DNA of 64,000 nucleotides from Tropicimonas sp. IMCC34011 (GCF_003390865.1 NZ_QMEJ01000005.1:372001-436000), one strand, 5' to 3'; positions 55,469 to 64,000 are shown, counted from the stretch's first letter. Program-made: numbers and translations. Notes: generated by a model not told the origin, from the sequence alone.

Positions 55469-56929
55469 CTATCCGACAATCGGATCGTAGATGCTGGCGG
55501 GCAGGTCGTACCCCCATTGCTTGAAGCGATCCGCGTAGTAGGACCGCACGCCGGATGCGTTGAACCGGCCGATGATCTTGCCGTCCGGCCCGAGACCCTG
55601 ACGCTCGTAGCGGAAGATCTCCTGCATCGAGATGACCTCCCCCTCCATTCCGGTGATCTCGGTGACCGAGACCATGCGGCGGGAGCCGTCCTGCAGGCGG
55701 CTGGCCTGGACGATCAGGTTCACGGCGCTTGCGATCTGGCTGCGGACGGCCTTGAGCGGCATCTCGATGCCGGCCATCGCGATCATGTTCTCGAGGCGGG
55801 AGATCCCGTCCCGCGCGGAGTTGGCGTGGATCGTGGTCATCGAGCCGTCATGGCCGGTATTCATGGCCTGGAGCATGTCGATCACCTCCTCGCCGCGTGT
55901 CTCGCCGACGATGATGCGGTCGGGCCGCATCCGCAGGGCGTTCTTCAGGCAGTCCCGCTGGGAGACGGCGCCCCGCCCCTCGACGTTGGCCGGGCGGCTT
56001 TCCATTCGGCCGACATGGGTCTGCTGAAGCTGGAGTTCGGCGGTGTCCTCGATGGTCAGGATACGCTCCGAATTGCCGATGAAGGAGGAGAGCGCATTGA
56101 GCGTCGTCGTCTTGCCCGAACCGGTTCCGCCCGAGACGATGATGTTCAGCCGGCAGGCGACGGCGGCTTCGAGATAGGCGGCGATGTCGTCCGTGAAGGC
56201 GCCGAACCGGACAAGATCGTCGATCCCGAGCTTCTCCTTCTTGAACTTCCGGATCGAGACGAGCGAGCCGTCCACCGCGATCGGCGGAACCATGGCATTG
56301 AAACGGGAGCCATCCGAGAGGCGGGCGTCCACGTAAGGGTTGCTTTCGTCGACCCGGCGGCCGACGGCGGAGACGATCTTGTCGATGATCCGCAGCAGGT
56401 GCCGCTCGTCCTTGAAGGTGATCTCGGTCAGCTCCAGCCTGCCGTCGCGCTCCACGAAGATCTGCCGTGGGCCGTTGACGAGGATGTCGTTGACGGTGTC
56501 GTCCTTCAGCAGGGGCTCGAGAGGGCCGAGACCGGTCACCTCGTTGTAGAGGTCGTTCTGGAGAGTCGCCCGCTCCTCCTTGTTGAGGACGATCGACATC
56601 TCCTCGAGGCTCTCCTGCGCGATGGCGGAGATCTCGGCGCGCAGGTCCGATTCGGTGGCCGTTTCGAGCGCGGCGAGGTTCAGGCTGTCGAGGAGGCGCT
56701 TGTGCACCTCCACCTTGATCTCGGAGAACTTCTCCTTCCGCTTCTTCTCCCTGTCCTCTGGCGCGGCCTGCGCGGCGATCCTGGGGCGTGCGGCCTCCAT
56801 CGCCCGCCGCGGGGGGCGGGGCGTCTCGGCAGGAACGGGCGCTGCCGCTTTCGCCTGCTGCGGGGTTTCCGGGCGCTGCGGCGCGACCGTATCGGGGGCG
56901 GGGCGCTGCTTCTTGTATTTCGAGAACAT
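55469..56929 (-). CDS. cpaF: Tad pilus assembly ATPase CpaF/TadA
   Basis: A 486-residue secretion ATPase. A disordered Pro/Ala-rich start of about 60 residues precedes the N domain and a RecA-like core. The core has Walker A GGTGSGKT (267-274), an Asp box, Walker [16 protein letters not shown] and the His box [14 protein letters not shown]. It powers pilin extension and retraction. ATG 56929 is chosen because the open frame further upstream lies over the cpaE gene. It is followed by tadB and tadC. Confidence 0.95.
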   Translation of the reverse strand: MFSKYKKQRPAPDTVAPQRPETPQQAKAAAPVPAETPRPPRRAMEAARPRIAAQAAPEDREKKRKEKFSEIKVEVHKRLLDSLNLAALETATESDLRAEISAIAQESLEEMSIVLNKEERATLQNDLYNEVTGLGPLEPLLKDDTVNDILVNGPRQIFVERDGRLELTEITFKDERHLLRIIDKIVSAVGRRVDESNPYVDARLSDGSRFNAMVPPIAVDGSLVSIRKFKKEKLGIDDLVRFGAFTDDIAAYLEAAVACRLNIIVSGGTGSGKTTTLNALSSFIGNSERILTIEDTAELQLQQTHVGRMESRPANVEGRGAVSQRDCLKNALRMRPDRIIVGETRGEEVIDMLQAMNTGHDGSMTTIHANSARDGISRLENMIAMAGIEMPLKAVRSQIASAVNLIVQASRLQDGSRRMVSVTEITGMEGEVISMQEIFRYERQGLGPDGKIIGRFNASGVRSYYADRFKQWGYDLPASIYDPIVG

Positions 56930-56955
56930 CGGGTCGCCTCCGGGCGGATGGAGCG

Positions 56956-58215
56956 TCAGCTTTCGGCGCGAACTCTGGCGATATCGTGGAGGGAGGTGGC
57001 CAGTTTCAGGATTTCTTTGCGCAGGGGCGATTTCTTCGCGCCCTCGGCCAGAGTCTCCCCCTGGTCGTTGCACTGCGTCACCTGCCGCCCGCCATCGGGC
57101 AATTGCAGCTCGATCGTGATGTCGAGGCTTTCGGCGAGGCGTCTGGCACGGGACTTGCCTTGCAGGTCGGTAAACCTGGGCGCGCGGTTGAGACCGTAGC
57201 GGATGCGCTCCGTGGGCAGGTCCTCGCCCTTCAGGAGCCGGTTGAAGCGCAGCGCGTTCTGGGCCGATCGCATGTCCAGCTCGATCAGGGCAAAGTAGAC
57301 GTCCGCCGCGTGCAGCACGGTTTCGGACCATGCGACGAGTGTGCTCGGCATGTCCACGACGACGAAGTCGAAATGCGCGCGCGCCATGTCCAGAACGGCG
57401 GCGATGTCCTCCGGAGCCACGAGATCCAGCGGAAGGATGTCCGGCGGGGCGGTCAGGACATGCAGCTTCTCGGAGTGGGTCTGAAGCGCGCCGTGAAAGA
57501 CGTCCGCATCCATCGCGCCGGTATCGGCCAGCATCTCGTAGACCACGTCCCGCCGTTGCAGGTCGAGGGCGGTGGAGACGGAGCCGTACTGCAGGTCGAG
57601 ATCGATGAGGCAGACCTTGGGCGGCTCTTCCTTCTTCCGGCCCTGACCGGCCAGTTCCCATGCGAGGTTCACCGCGAAGGTCGTCGCGCCTACGCCCCCC
57701 GCGAGGCCATGCACCGCGAGGATCGCGCCGTCCCGGTCGCCCTTGCCTGCGCGCGGGGCGGCGGCCGCGGCATCGGGGCCACCGGGCTCGGCGTGCGGCA
57801 GCTCCGGCGTCCGAATGCGGTCGATGGCCTCGTGAAGGGCATTCTCGGGAAGCGGGTAGGGGAGGAATTCGCGGGCCCCGATGCGCAAGAGGCGGTGCAG
57901 CGCGGTCGGCCGCACGTCCTTCGCCACGAGAAGCACGGCGATGTCGCGCCGCCCTGCAGCGCGGATCACGTCACCCACGAGCGTCTCGCTCTCCTCGTCC
58001 TGATCGTCGATGGCAACGACGACGAATTCGAGGGACCCGGCGTCCGGTTGCCCGAGAAAGGTCAGACCGTCCCCCAGCGAGAGGTCCCCCCAGTTCTCGC
58101 CAAGCTCGGTCTCCATGTCCTCGATCAGCAGATCGAAGTTCTGCACATCCCTGCTGATGGTGCAGGCGGAGATCGGCGCCGGTTCCGGCTGCAAGGCTGC
58201 ACTGCTCGTCGTCAT
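56956..58215 (-). CDS. cpaE: Pilus localisation protein CpaE/TadZ
   Basis: A 419-residue protein. A receiver-like N-terminal domain (about 55-135) has lost the phosphorylation signature. A ParA/MinD-type ATPase domain follows, in which the P-loop reads GGVGATT (173-179), with Ala where MinD has the conserved Lys. This deviant loop is characteristic of TadZ/CpaE, which marks the pole or assembly site for the pilus machine. It is 26 bases ahead of cpaF. Confidence 0.92.
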   Translation of the reverse strand: MTTSSAALQPEPAPISACTISRDVQNFDLLIEDMETELGENWGDLSLGDGLTFLGQPDAGSLEFVVVAIDDQDEESETLVGDVIRAAGRRDIAVLLVAKDVRPTALHRLLRIGAREFLPYPLPENALHEAIDRIRTPELPHAEPGGPDAAAAAPRAGKGDRDGAILAVHGLAGGVGATTFAVNLAWELAGQGRKKEEPPKVCLIDLDLQYGSVSTALDLQRRDVVYEMLADTGAMDADVFHGALQTHSEKLHVLTAPPDILPLDLVAPEDIAAVLDMARAHFDFVVVDMPSTLVAWSETVLHAADVYFALIELDMRSAQNALRFNRLLKGEDLPTERIRYGLNRAPRFTDLQGKSRARRLAESLDITIELQLPDGGRQVTQCNDQGETLAEGAKKSPLRKEILKLATSLHDIARVRAES

Positions 58216-58479
58216 GGCCTCAAACCCTTCTTCCGGATCGTCCGGGATCGTTTCCGGCTGGCGCTGAGCCGCTCACGCGGTCGCACCTGTCCTCAGCCTC
58301 GGTTTTCCGGGCTGAACCCGGCGAAATTGGGGCCGGATTGTCGTCATTGTGCGAAGCCGCCGGAGGGTCATGGGGAAATTGTGATGATTGTTTCCGGTCA
58401 TGCCTGCGCGATGCAGCACCCTTTTGCGCTCAACCGGATGAGCGCAGGCTAAAAGCTCACCCGCGCGGGCCGAATGGCC

Positions 58480-58851
58480 TCAACCGCCGCTGCCTTTGCC
58501 TCCGCGGCCGCCGCCGGAGGGCAGATGCGCGGAATCGTCATACGGGACCGGGCCATGCTGCTCCGTCGCGCTGCGGATCGATTCCGTGTAGGCGAAGAGG
58601 GCGTACTTGCCGTCCTGCACGCGGCCGGGGCAGCCGCTGGACAAAGGTTGGCCATATTTCGAGATGGTGGCGGTCGTCACGCGGCGGCAGGTCATCTGCA
58701 GGTGATTGTTTCGGGTCGCCATGCCGAAATCCCCCTGATCCAGGAACGCGCCGGCCTCGTCGTCGAAGTCCCGCCGGGCCTCCGGCGCACAGGCGGAGGA
58801 CAGCGCCGCGGCGCACAGAAGTGCCGGGATGGTCCAGTCGGAATAGCGCAT
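58480..58851 (-). CDS. Small CpaD-position lipoprotein
   Basis: A 123-residue lipoprotein with a signal ending SSAC (Cys21). A short domain follows (GDFGMATRNNHLQMTCRRVT, then ISKYGQPLSSGCPGRVQDG) with a Gly-rich tail. It is much shorter than a CpaD protein (about 200 or more residues), but it occupies the usual CpaD place between cpaC and cpaE. It may be a reduced CpaD or an unrelated secretin helper. It begins 5 bases behind the cpaC stop. Confidence 0.75.
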   Translation of the reverse strand: MRYSDWTIPALLCAAALSSACAPEARRDFDDEAGAFLDQGDFGMATRNNHLQMTCRRVTTATISKYGQPLSSGCPGRVQDGKYALFAYTESIRSATEQHGPVPYDDSAHLPSGGGRGGKGSGG

Positions 58852-58856
58852 GTCGC

Positions 58857-60299
58857 TCACTCCATCACGTAGCCGTAAGAGCCGCTGAAATCCTGCCGGG
58901 CAACCTCGCCCGCGCCCCCGGTGATCGGCCGGCGCGTGGCCGCGTCCTTGCCGCCCAGGAACAGCTCGCGTTCGGTCGGCGGGCGAACCCGGTCGGTCGG
59001 CAGCGCCAGCGTGTCGCCCCGCGTCGGCGTCACGAGATGAGCCGAGACGACGATCACGAGTTCCGACTGGTTGCGCTGGTAGGAGGCGGAGCGGAAGAGC
59101 GCGCCGAGGACGGGAATGTCCCCCAGCCACGGCACTTCGGAGGTGCTGTCCTGGAAATCGTCCTGGAGCAGGCCGGCGATGGCGAAGCTCTCCCCGTCCA
59201 TCAGCTCGACCGTGGTCGAGGTGGACCGGGTCCGGAAGCCGTTCACGGTAAAGCCCGCATCGGTATAGCCGATGGACCGGTCGATCCCGCTGACCTCGGC
59301 GGAGAGACGCAGGTTGATGTTGCTGCCCGTGACCCGCGGCGTCATCTCGAGCTGAATGCCGAACGGCTTGTACTCGACCCGCACGTTACCGTCGGCATCG
59401 GCCGTCGGGACGGGGTACTCGCCGCCGGCGAGGAAGCTGGCGGCCTGGCCCGAGAGCGCCGTGAGATTCGGCTCGGCGAGGGTGCGCACGAAGCCCTTGC
59501 TCTCCAGCGCCTCGAGGAGCACGGCGAATTCCACGTTCCCGGCCCCGACGCCGATCGAGATCGCGCCCTGCGTTCCGCTGCCGAGCTGGGTGCCGGTGGC
59601 GGAGCTGCCGTCGAACAGGTTGCCGAAATTGTCACCGGCCACGTAGGTGCCATTGCCACCGGCGACGCCGACATTGCCGTCCGAACTGATGCCGTTGACC
59701 GCGAGGCTCGCCGACAGGCTCTTCGAGACCGAGCGGTTCATCTCGGCGAAGCGGACCTTCATCATCACCTGTTGCGTGCCGCCGACGTTCATCAGGTTGG
59801 AGATGCGGCCCGGCGCGTAGCGGTTGGCAAGATCGATTGCGCGGTCGATGATCTGGGCGCTGGACACGGTTCCGGAAAGGACCAGCCCGTCATTGGCCGG
59901 CCGCACCTCGACCGGCTCGCCCGGCAGGACCTCCCGCAGGCGTTCCTTCAACTCGGACACATCCGCCGTCACCACGACCTCGACATTGGTGATCAGCGTG
60001 CCATCGGGGGCGAGGAGGGTCAGCGTCGTCCGCCCCGGCGTCTTGCCGAGGACGTAGATCGACGTCTCGCTCAGGGTGGAGATGTCCGCGATACCGGGAT
60101 TGGCGATCGACAGTTCGGCGAAGGGCCGCTGGCTTTCGACAACGACGGCGCGGTTGATCGGGACGTTGAGCGCGCGCTGGAGCGTGCCGCCCTGGATCTG
60201 CAGCGCCTGCGCCGAGGCCGCGCCCGGAGCCATCACCAGTGCGCCGGCGGCGAGGGCGAGGCCGAGACGGCCCGCCCTGTACATGCTCGTGAAAGCCAT
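58857..60299 (-). CDS. cpaC: Tad pilus secretin CpaC/RcpA
   Basis: A 480-residue outer-membrane secretin. It has a signal peptide (to about 31, ASA/QA), a pilus-specific N domain (INRAVVVESQRPFAELSI, then ISTLSETSIYVLGKTPGRTT), a BON-like segment, and the secretin domain with FVRTLAEPNLTALSGQAASF and VPWLGDIPVLGALFRS. A Gly/Ser-rich loop (about 230-280) lies inside. It forms the pore for the pilus. Start ATG 60299 has AGAGG at 9 bases. A terminator-like hairpin stands 25 bases before it. Confidence 0.94.
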   Translation of the reverse strand: MAFTSMYRAGRLGLALAAGALVMAPGAASAQALQIQGGTLQRALNVPINRAVVVESQRPFAELSIANPGIADISTLSETSIYVLGKTPGRTTLTLLAPDGTLITNVEVVVTADVSELKERLREVLPGEPVEVRPANDGLVLSGTVSSAQIIDRAIDLANRYAPGRISNLMNVGGTQQVMMKVRFAEMNRSVSKSLSASLAVNGISSDGNVGVAGGNGTYVAGDNFGNLFDGSSATGTQLGSGTQGAISIGVGAGNVEFAVLLEALESKGFVRTLAEPNLTALSGQAASFLAGGEYPVPTADADGNVRVEYKPFGIQLEMTPRVTGSNINLRLSAEVSGIDRSIGYTDAGFTVNGFRTRSTSTTVELMDGESFAIAGLLQDDFQDSTSEVPWLGDIPVLGALFRSASYQRNQSELVIVVSAHLVTPTRGDTLALPTDRVRPPTERELFLGGKDAATRRPITGGAGEVARQDFSGSYGYVME

Positions 60300-60323
60300 A
60301 GTGATCCGCCTCTCGATCACGCG

Positions 60324-60350
60324 AAAAAAGGAGCAGGTCTTTTGCCTGCT
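60324..60350 (-). terminator. Terminator-like hairpin between cpaB and cpaC
   Basis: Read on the minus strand: stem AGCAGG, loop CAAAAGA, stem CCTGCT, then CCTTTTTT. It lies 151 bases after the cpaB stop and 25 bases before the cpaC start codon, i.e. in the leader of cpaC. Confidence 0.6.
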
Positions 60351-60501
60351 TTCTCCCGAGGCTGCGCGCAAAACGATTTGCATGCAACAATCAGGGAGTT
60401 GGGAGGCGGAGTTTATGTCCCCGCGGCAACACCCCGTGGAGGCGCTGCGAACGTGCCTCGCCTCGTGCCGCCATCGCCTGCGGCCCGGGCGATCCCTCTC
60501 G

Positions 60502-61338
60502 TCAGTTAGTACAGGGGATCGGCTGTTGCACGACCTCGTTGCCGCGGCGGACTTTGGTGGTGCAGACCCGCTCGACCTCCTCCGGCGGGGGAGGCAGTTC
60601 CTCGACGATGCCGAGCAGCGTCTTCTGATCCACCTCGATCACGTCTGCGACAGTCGTGTCCTCGGCGCCGACGAGGGAGAGGACGAGACGGCCCGTGCTC
60701 TGCGCCTGGGCGAGCGAGGCGACCTGTTGCGGAGAGGCCTCGACCGTCACGGTACGGGCGATGACAGGGGAGGTGCGGCCGGTATCGGATGTCTGGTCGA
60801 CGGCGATGAGCTTCACGCCAGTCTCGATGAGCTTCGTCACGCCGCGGTTGCCGGAGGTTCCGGTCCAGTAGATGTCCACCCGGTCGCCTGGGCGAAGGAA
60901 GCCGGAGACGCCGGAGGAAACGTCCACACTGATCGCGAAGGCGCGCTTGCCACGCTCGAGACGGGACGTGATCCCGGCATCCTCGCCCGGCTCGGTGATC
61001 CGCGCCGCAAGGACGGGCTCGAACGCCTGCATCGCACTGACGACGTAGCGCGCGGCCTCGCCCTCGGGGAACAGGGCGTCCATCTCCGTGAAGGCACCTT
61101 CGGGCAAGCTATCCTTCTGCCAGACGACGGTCTTCACGTCCTCTTCGGTGAGTTGCTCGCCGTATTTCTTGTCGGCGGACGTCACGATGACGCTCACCGT
61201 CGCCGGCATCTCCCGCTGGGCGGCGAGAAGCGCGTCGCGCTCGGCGCTCATGTTGGCGATGAAGCCTTGGGACAGGTACACCGCGAACCCGGCAAGGCCG
61301 AGCCCCGCGAGAAGGACGAGAGCGAAGACGATACGCAT
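60502..61338 (-). CDS. cpaB: Pilus assembly protein CpaB/RcpC
   Basis: A 278-residue protein with one N-terminal membrane helix (about 4-24) and a SAF-type domain (ADKKYGEQLTEEDVKTVVWQ, then ISVDVSSGVSGFLRPGDRVDI). The C-terminus has a CxxK.. pair of Cys and a Pro-rich turn. CpaB supports the secretin in the periplasm. ATG 61338 starts the membrane helix; the open frame upstream is not homologous. It lies 108 bases behind the second pilin gene. Confidence 0.9.
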   Translation of the reverse strand: MRIVFALVLLAGLGLAGFAVYLSQGFIANMSAERDALLAAQREMPATVSVIVTSADKKYGEQLTEEDVKTVVWQKDSLPEGAFTEMDALFPEGEAARYVVSAMQAFEPVLAARITEPGEDAGITSRLERGKRAFAISVDVSSGVSGFLRPGDRVDIYWTGTSGNRGVTKLIETGVKLIAVDQTSDTGRTSPVIARTVTVEASPQQVASLAQAQSTGRLVLSLVGAEDTTVADVIEVDQKTLLGIVEELPPPPEEVERVCTTKVRRGNEVVQQPIPCTN

Positions 61339-61446
61339 GGATCCTGTTCCTTTGGTGGTTACGACGCCGGGGCGTGCAATCGGAGGCGACGTGTCGAGGT
61401 CCCGTGGCAGGGGGGCTCTAGTTGTCTCCAAGACGGGGGAGAGCGG

Positions 61447-61617
61447 TCAGCCGCCGGCGAGAAGCCCGGCGATCTTCGTGATGAAGGGGGACACGCCGGA
61501 GGTCACCAGAATGGCCGCGCCGATGCTCATCACGATGATGGCTCCGGTCAGCACGACCCAATCGACCGTCACTGCGCCGGTGTCGTCTCGCAGCGCTTTC
61601 AATAGCCACAGTTTCAT
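61447..61617 (-). CDS. flp: Flp-type IVb pilin 2
   Basis: A 56-residue prepilin with a short basic leader (MKLWLLKALRDDTG) and the hydrophobic segment AVTVDWVVLTGAIIVMSIGA. Processing by CpaA is expected after Gly at residue 14. Mature positions +5 and +6 are Asp-Trp where Flp pilins commonly have Glu-Tyr. GGAG is 5 bases before ATG 61617. It is 59% or so like its neighbour by eye over the helix only. Confidence 0.85.
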   Translation of the reverse strand: MKLWLLKALRDDTGAVTVDWVVLTGAIIVMSIGAAILVTSGVSPFITKIAGLLAGG

Positions 61618-61695
61618 GGCTGCTCCTTGCAACGGCCGGAACCGCATCATCCGGGCTCTACGAGCGGACCGGCTTCGCGCGTGATATTACGAAAG

Positions 61696-61729
61696 AAGGC
61701 CGCCGCGCATGTTTCGGCGCAGCGGCCTT
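61696..61729 (-). terminator. Terminator between the two pilin genes
   Basis: Stem AAGGCCGC / GCGGCCTT (61696-61703 and 61722-61729) with an 18-base loop that can pair further, followed on the minus strand by CTTTCGTAAT. It can uncouple the first pilin from the rest of the cluster. Confidence 0.6.
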
Positions 61730-61779
61730 TGTATTGTCCGTACGACCCCGGGGGCCGCACGGTGACTTACCAAGACTGA

Positions 61780-61980
61780 TCAGCCGTCGCCGTCGCCGAT
61801 CGATCCGGCAGTCGTCAGATCGGTTTCGATGCCATCGCCAAGCGTGTCCACGCCGGTGGAGACGACGGTCAGAACGGCAATGCCGATGCCCACGATGGCG
61901 GCGGTCAGGACGACCCAGTCGACGGTGACGGCACCATCTTCGTCGGCGCGGAAGGTCTTGATCAGGTTGACGAGTTTCAT
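61780..61980 (-). CDS. flp: Flp-type IVb pilin 1 (first gene of the Tad cluster)
   Basis: A 66-residue prepilin with leader MKLVNLIKTFRADEDG and the segment AVTVDWVVLTAAIVGIGIAV. Cleavage by CpaA is expected after Gly16. The +5 Asp and +6 Trp also replace Glu and Tyr here. A Gly/Asp-rich acidic tail ends it (SIGDGDG). GAGG precedes ATG 61980. It is the best candidate for the major pilin because it is first and is followed by a terminator-like element. Confidence 0.85.
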   Translation of the reverse strand: MKLVNLIKTFRADEDGAVTVDWVVLTAAIVGIGIAVLTVVSTGVDTLGDGIETDLTTAGSIGDGDG

Positions 61981-62352
61981 TTGGGTAATCCTCAATTTTC
62001 GGTCGCGTGGTTGCTCGATGTTACGGTGCCTCGGCGGGGTCGGTGCCTGAGCGGTTCTCTCTCAACCGCCTCGGTGTCCGTCTCGGCATGACGCCAATAA
62101 GCCTTTGGATTGAGGCGCGACTTTGTCGTCTATCCGTCCATTTCTTAGCCGCGGGAGTAAAACCTGAAATATCATATAAGCATCTGTTTATAATGGATAT
62201 ATGGGCGATTCTCGGCGTCAGGCGGCGAACCGAGCGGTGCATATTGGCAAGATTCTGTCGCGAATCCGGGCCGGTTGCCTCTTTTGGCTGGCCTGGCGGG
62301 GCTGAGTCGCGCGACCTTTCCTCCGACGAGATTCCCAGAAAAGGAGGGGCCC
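61981..62352. other. Divergent promoter region of the Tad cluster and the lytic transglycosylase gene
   Basis: 372 bases without a supportable gene. The stretch 62150-62205 is strikingly AT-rich for this genome and includes a perfect TATAAT (62189-62194) on the plus strand, without a clear -35 partner. It should hold the start of both the pilus operon (minus) and the transglycosylase gene (plus). Confidence 0.5.
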
Positions 62353-63261
62353 ATGTCGCCACTCCACACCGCCTGGCCCATCGTGCTGATCCTCTGCGCG
62401 GGATCCGTGGCCGCCCAAGACGACGCAGGAACGGCTCCGCAGCCCCTCGTTTCGGAGGCCGCCGCCCTGCCTTCGCCGCCGCCGCCGAAGGACTTCACCT
62501 TCAAGCGCGTGCGCGTGGGCACGCCTGTCGCGGGCCGGCGCATCACCATCCAGATCGACCCCGAGGAGCAGCGCGCGCTTCTGGCCGCGCGGCCGGCACT
62601 GCCGGAGAAATCGGCGGTCGGCGACGCCCCGGCTCCCGGCGCGGTCCCGAGCCCGGCCAAGCCCGCGGCCCATGCGTGGTTCTGGACGCAGCTGTCCCCC
62701 GGGTTCGACGGCATCGGCCCCGGCCGGCTCGACGCCGCTCTCGCCGCGCTCGATTCCACGCAAGGCTCTTCCGTGCGCCGTCCGCGCCTCCAGCATCTCC
62801 AGACCATAGCCGAGCGGCATGGGACGGACATCCTGCGCGCCACCATCGGCACGCAGGTCTCCCCCGCCTTCGCGCTTGCGGTGATCGGGGTAGAAAGCGC
62901 GGGGCGGACCGATGCCGTCTCCCACGCCGGCGCGACGGGGCTCATGCAGCTCATGCCGGACACCGCGACGCGCTTCGGCGTCACCGATTCCCGTGATGCC
63001 GCCCAGAACATCCGTGGCGGCGTCGCCTATCTCGACTGGCTCCTGTCGGAGTTCGGACGCGATCCGCTCCTTGCGCTCGCCGGCTACAATGCGGGCGAAG
63101 GCGCGGTGAGGGAGCATGACGGCGTGCCGCCCTATGCCGAGACGCGGGATTACGTGCCGAAGGTGCTGGCGGCGTGGAGCGTGGCCAAGGGCCTGTGTGT
63201 GACACCGCCGCTATACATCTCGGATGGCTGCGTCTTCCGCGTCTCCGCGGCAGGCGGCTAG
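62353..63261 (+). CDS. Soluble lytic transglycosylase (SLT family)
   Basis: A 302-residue exported enzyme. A signal peptide (to about residue 21, VAA/QD) and a Pro-rich linker of about 80 residues precede the SLT domain. The catalytic Glu is in IGVESAGRTDAVSHAGATG, followed by LMQLMPDTATRFGV and AGYNAGEGAV. It cleaves peptidoglycan, which would help open the wall for the pilus secretin, though it is transcribed away from that cluster. AAGGAGG precedes ATG 62353 closely. Confidence 0.92.
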   Translation: MSPLHTAWPIVLILCAGSVAAQDDAGTAPQPLVSEAAALPSPPPPKDFTFKRVRVGTPVAGRRITIQIDPEEQRALLAARPALPEKSAVGDAPAPGAVPSPAKPAAHAWFWTQLSPGFDGIGPGRLDAALAALDSTQGSSVRRPRLQHLQTIAERHGTDILRATIGTQVSPAFALAVIGVESAGRTDAVSHAGATGLMQLMPDTATRFGVTDSRDAAQNIRGGVAYLDWLLSEFGRDPLLALAGYNAGEGAVREHDGVPPYAETRDYVPKVLAAWSVAKGLCVTPPLYISDGCVFRVSAAGG

Positions 63262-64000
63262 CGGGTCGGAAGAGCCTCTGCCTCGCGCTCCCGCTTGATC
63301 CGGCGCGACACGCGCTCCGCGTAGGGCAGCACGACGAGGCCCATCAGGACGGCGAACCACATGGTCGTCAGGCGGATCACGGCGGTCGCGGCGATCGCCG
63401 GCCCCATGGCGACGCCCTGCAGCCGCATCAGCGCGATCATCGACGCTTCCGCACCGCCGAGGCCGCCCGGCGCTCCGGTCAGGCCGCCGGCAAAGGTCGC
63501 GAAGACGAATATGCCGATGGCGGAGGGCAGGCCGATATCGGCGCCGATCCAGGTCAGGATGAGATAGAGCTCTACCCCCTCGATGGCCCATCCGATCGTG
63601 CCGTAGAGCACGCCCGGGATGAACACGCGGGGGGAGGAGAAGCGCTGTAGGGAGCGGGCGGCGGAGCGGGCGCGGGCAAAGAGGCGCGGGCGGACGGCGA
63701 GGACCCGGTAGCTCCACGTGACGAGCCCGCCGATCACCGAAGGCCGCGTGAGCACCACGGCCACGATCGCGGCGATGATGGCGGCCGGCACCGCTCCGGC
63801 CATCCCGGCGGCGGACAGCGCCAGCATGCCCGCGAGGATGAGCGCCATCGCGGCAAGGTCGGCGGCGCGATCCACCAGGATGAGCGGCGCTGTGCGGTCC
63901 ATCGGCCATCCCGTCTCCCGCGCGAGCCAGCGCAGCCGGATCACCTCGCCGAGACGGCCGGGTGTCACCGTCATCGCGAGGCCGCCCGCGAAATGACGCG
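63258..64000 (-). CDS. Lysylphosphatidylglycerol synthase TM-region/UPF0104 family membrane protein (partial)
   Basis: The frame is still open at the right window edge, so the N-terminal part is missing; an in-frame ATG at 63974 is internal. The visible part has about five helices and the family motif MTVTPGRLGEVIRL, then FVFATFAGGLTGAPGGLGGAEA. These proteins flip or transport lipid-linked compounds, or belong to LPG synthases. No C-terminal aminoacyl-transferase domain follows, so it is of the short (YbhN-like) type. It overlaps the end of the transglycosylase gene by 4 bases. Confidence 0.87.
   Translation of the reverse strand, partial: RHFAGGLAMTVTPGRLGEVIRLRWLARETGWPMDRTAPLILVDRAADLAAMALILAGMLALSAAGMAGAVPAAIIAAIVAVVLTRPSVIGGLVTWSYRVLAVRPRLFARARSAARSLQRFSSPRVFIPGVLYGTIGWAIEGVELYLILTWIGADIGLPSAIGIFVFATFAGGLTGAPGGLGGAEASMIALMRLQGVAMGPAIAATAVIRLTTMWFAVLMGLVVLPYAERVSRRIKREREAEALPTR

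Noticed and set aside
54773-60509. Plus-strand frames of 808, 554 and 723 codons in the Tad cluster
   Set aside because: Antisense of tadB/cpaF, cpaE and cpaC, all with clear family motifs on the minus strand.

Overview
The window looks like chromosomal DNA from a GC-rich alphaproteobacterium, most likely of the Rhodobacteraceae (Rhodobacter/roseobacter type). The evidence is the overall gene repertoire, a gene of the Rhodobacter-type head-spike-base family, an alphaproteobacterial-type LexA box (GAAC-N7-GAAC), a CpaABCEF/TadBCD pilus cluster with Flp pilins, and many short-overlap operons. This placement is inferred from reading protein motifs; no database search was run. Coding density is high and nearly every gene is intact. 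The exceptions are the two genes cut by the window ends.

Region 1 (1-11.3 kb): the 3' part of a membrane histidine kinase, a tRNA-Arg(ACG), then a carbohydrate locus. On the minus strand lie a CUT2/ribose-type ABC importer (permease, binding protein, double ATPase) and two short-chain dehydrogenases. Divergent to them are a two-subunit transketolase-like enzyme, an FGGY kinase and a SorC-family regulator. Three copies of an ATAAATAT-centred palindrome sit in front of the importer, the transketolase and the regulator, and they are probably the operators of that regulator. The substrate cannot be read from sequence; a sugar alcohol or rare ketose is the best inference.

Region 2 (11.4-27.6 kb): a PRC-barrel secreted protein; a phosphohexomutase; a TesA/YbbA/YbbP/SelU neighbourhood like that of E. 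coli; a lone spike-base gene; a split LetA plus a long LetB-type MCE protein (lipid transport between membranes); a very acidic 892-residue protein of unknown function; thiamine diphosphokinase; LipB; and tRNA-Leu(GAG).

Region 3 (27.9-42 kb): a small ExoD-hemerythrin-cupin operon; a four-gene spermidine/putrescine-type ABC importer (ATPase, binding protein, and two permeases of unusual size); a serine/threonine dehydratase with an alpha/beta hydrolase; two small secreted proteins; ArgE-type deacylase; a DegP-type protease; and a 151-residue OB-fold protein resembling the C-terminus of the error-prone polymerase DnaE2/ImuC, with a LexA box directly against its start.

Region 4 (42-50 kb): [2Fe-2S] ferredoxin, a VCBS-like secreted protein, PurD, XseA, a small secreted protein, FtsY, a DMT-family transporter and the septation protein YciB. 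Region 5 (50-62 kb): a complete-looking Tad/Flp pilus cluster on the minus strand, reading from two Flp pilins through CpaB, CpaC, a small lipoprotein, CpaE, CpaF, TadB, TadC, two TPR lipoproteins and CpaA to an AAA+ ATPase. Terminator-like hairpins after the first pilin gene and in front of cpaC suggest stepped expression. The window ends with a lytic transglycosylase and a partial LPG-synthase/UPF0104-type membrane protein.
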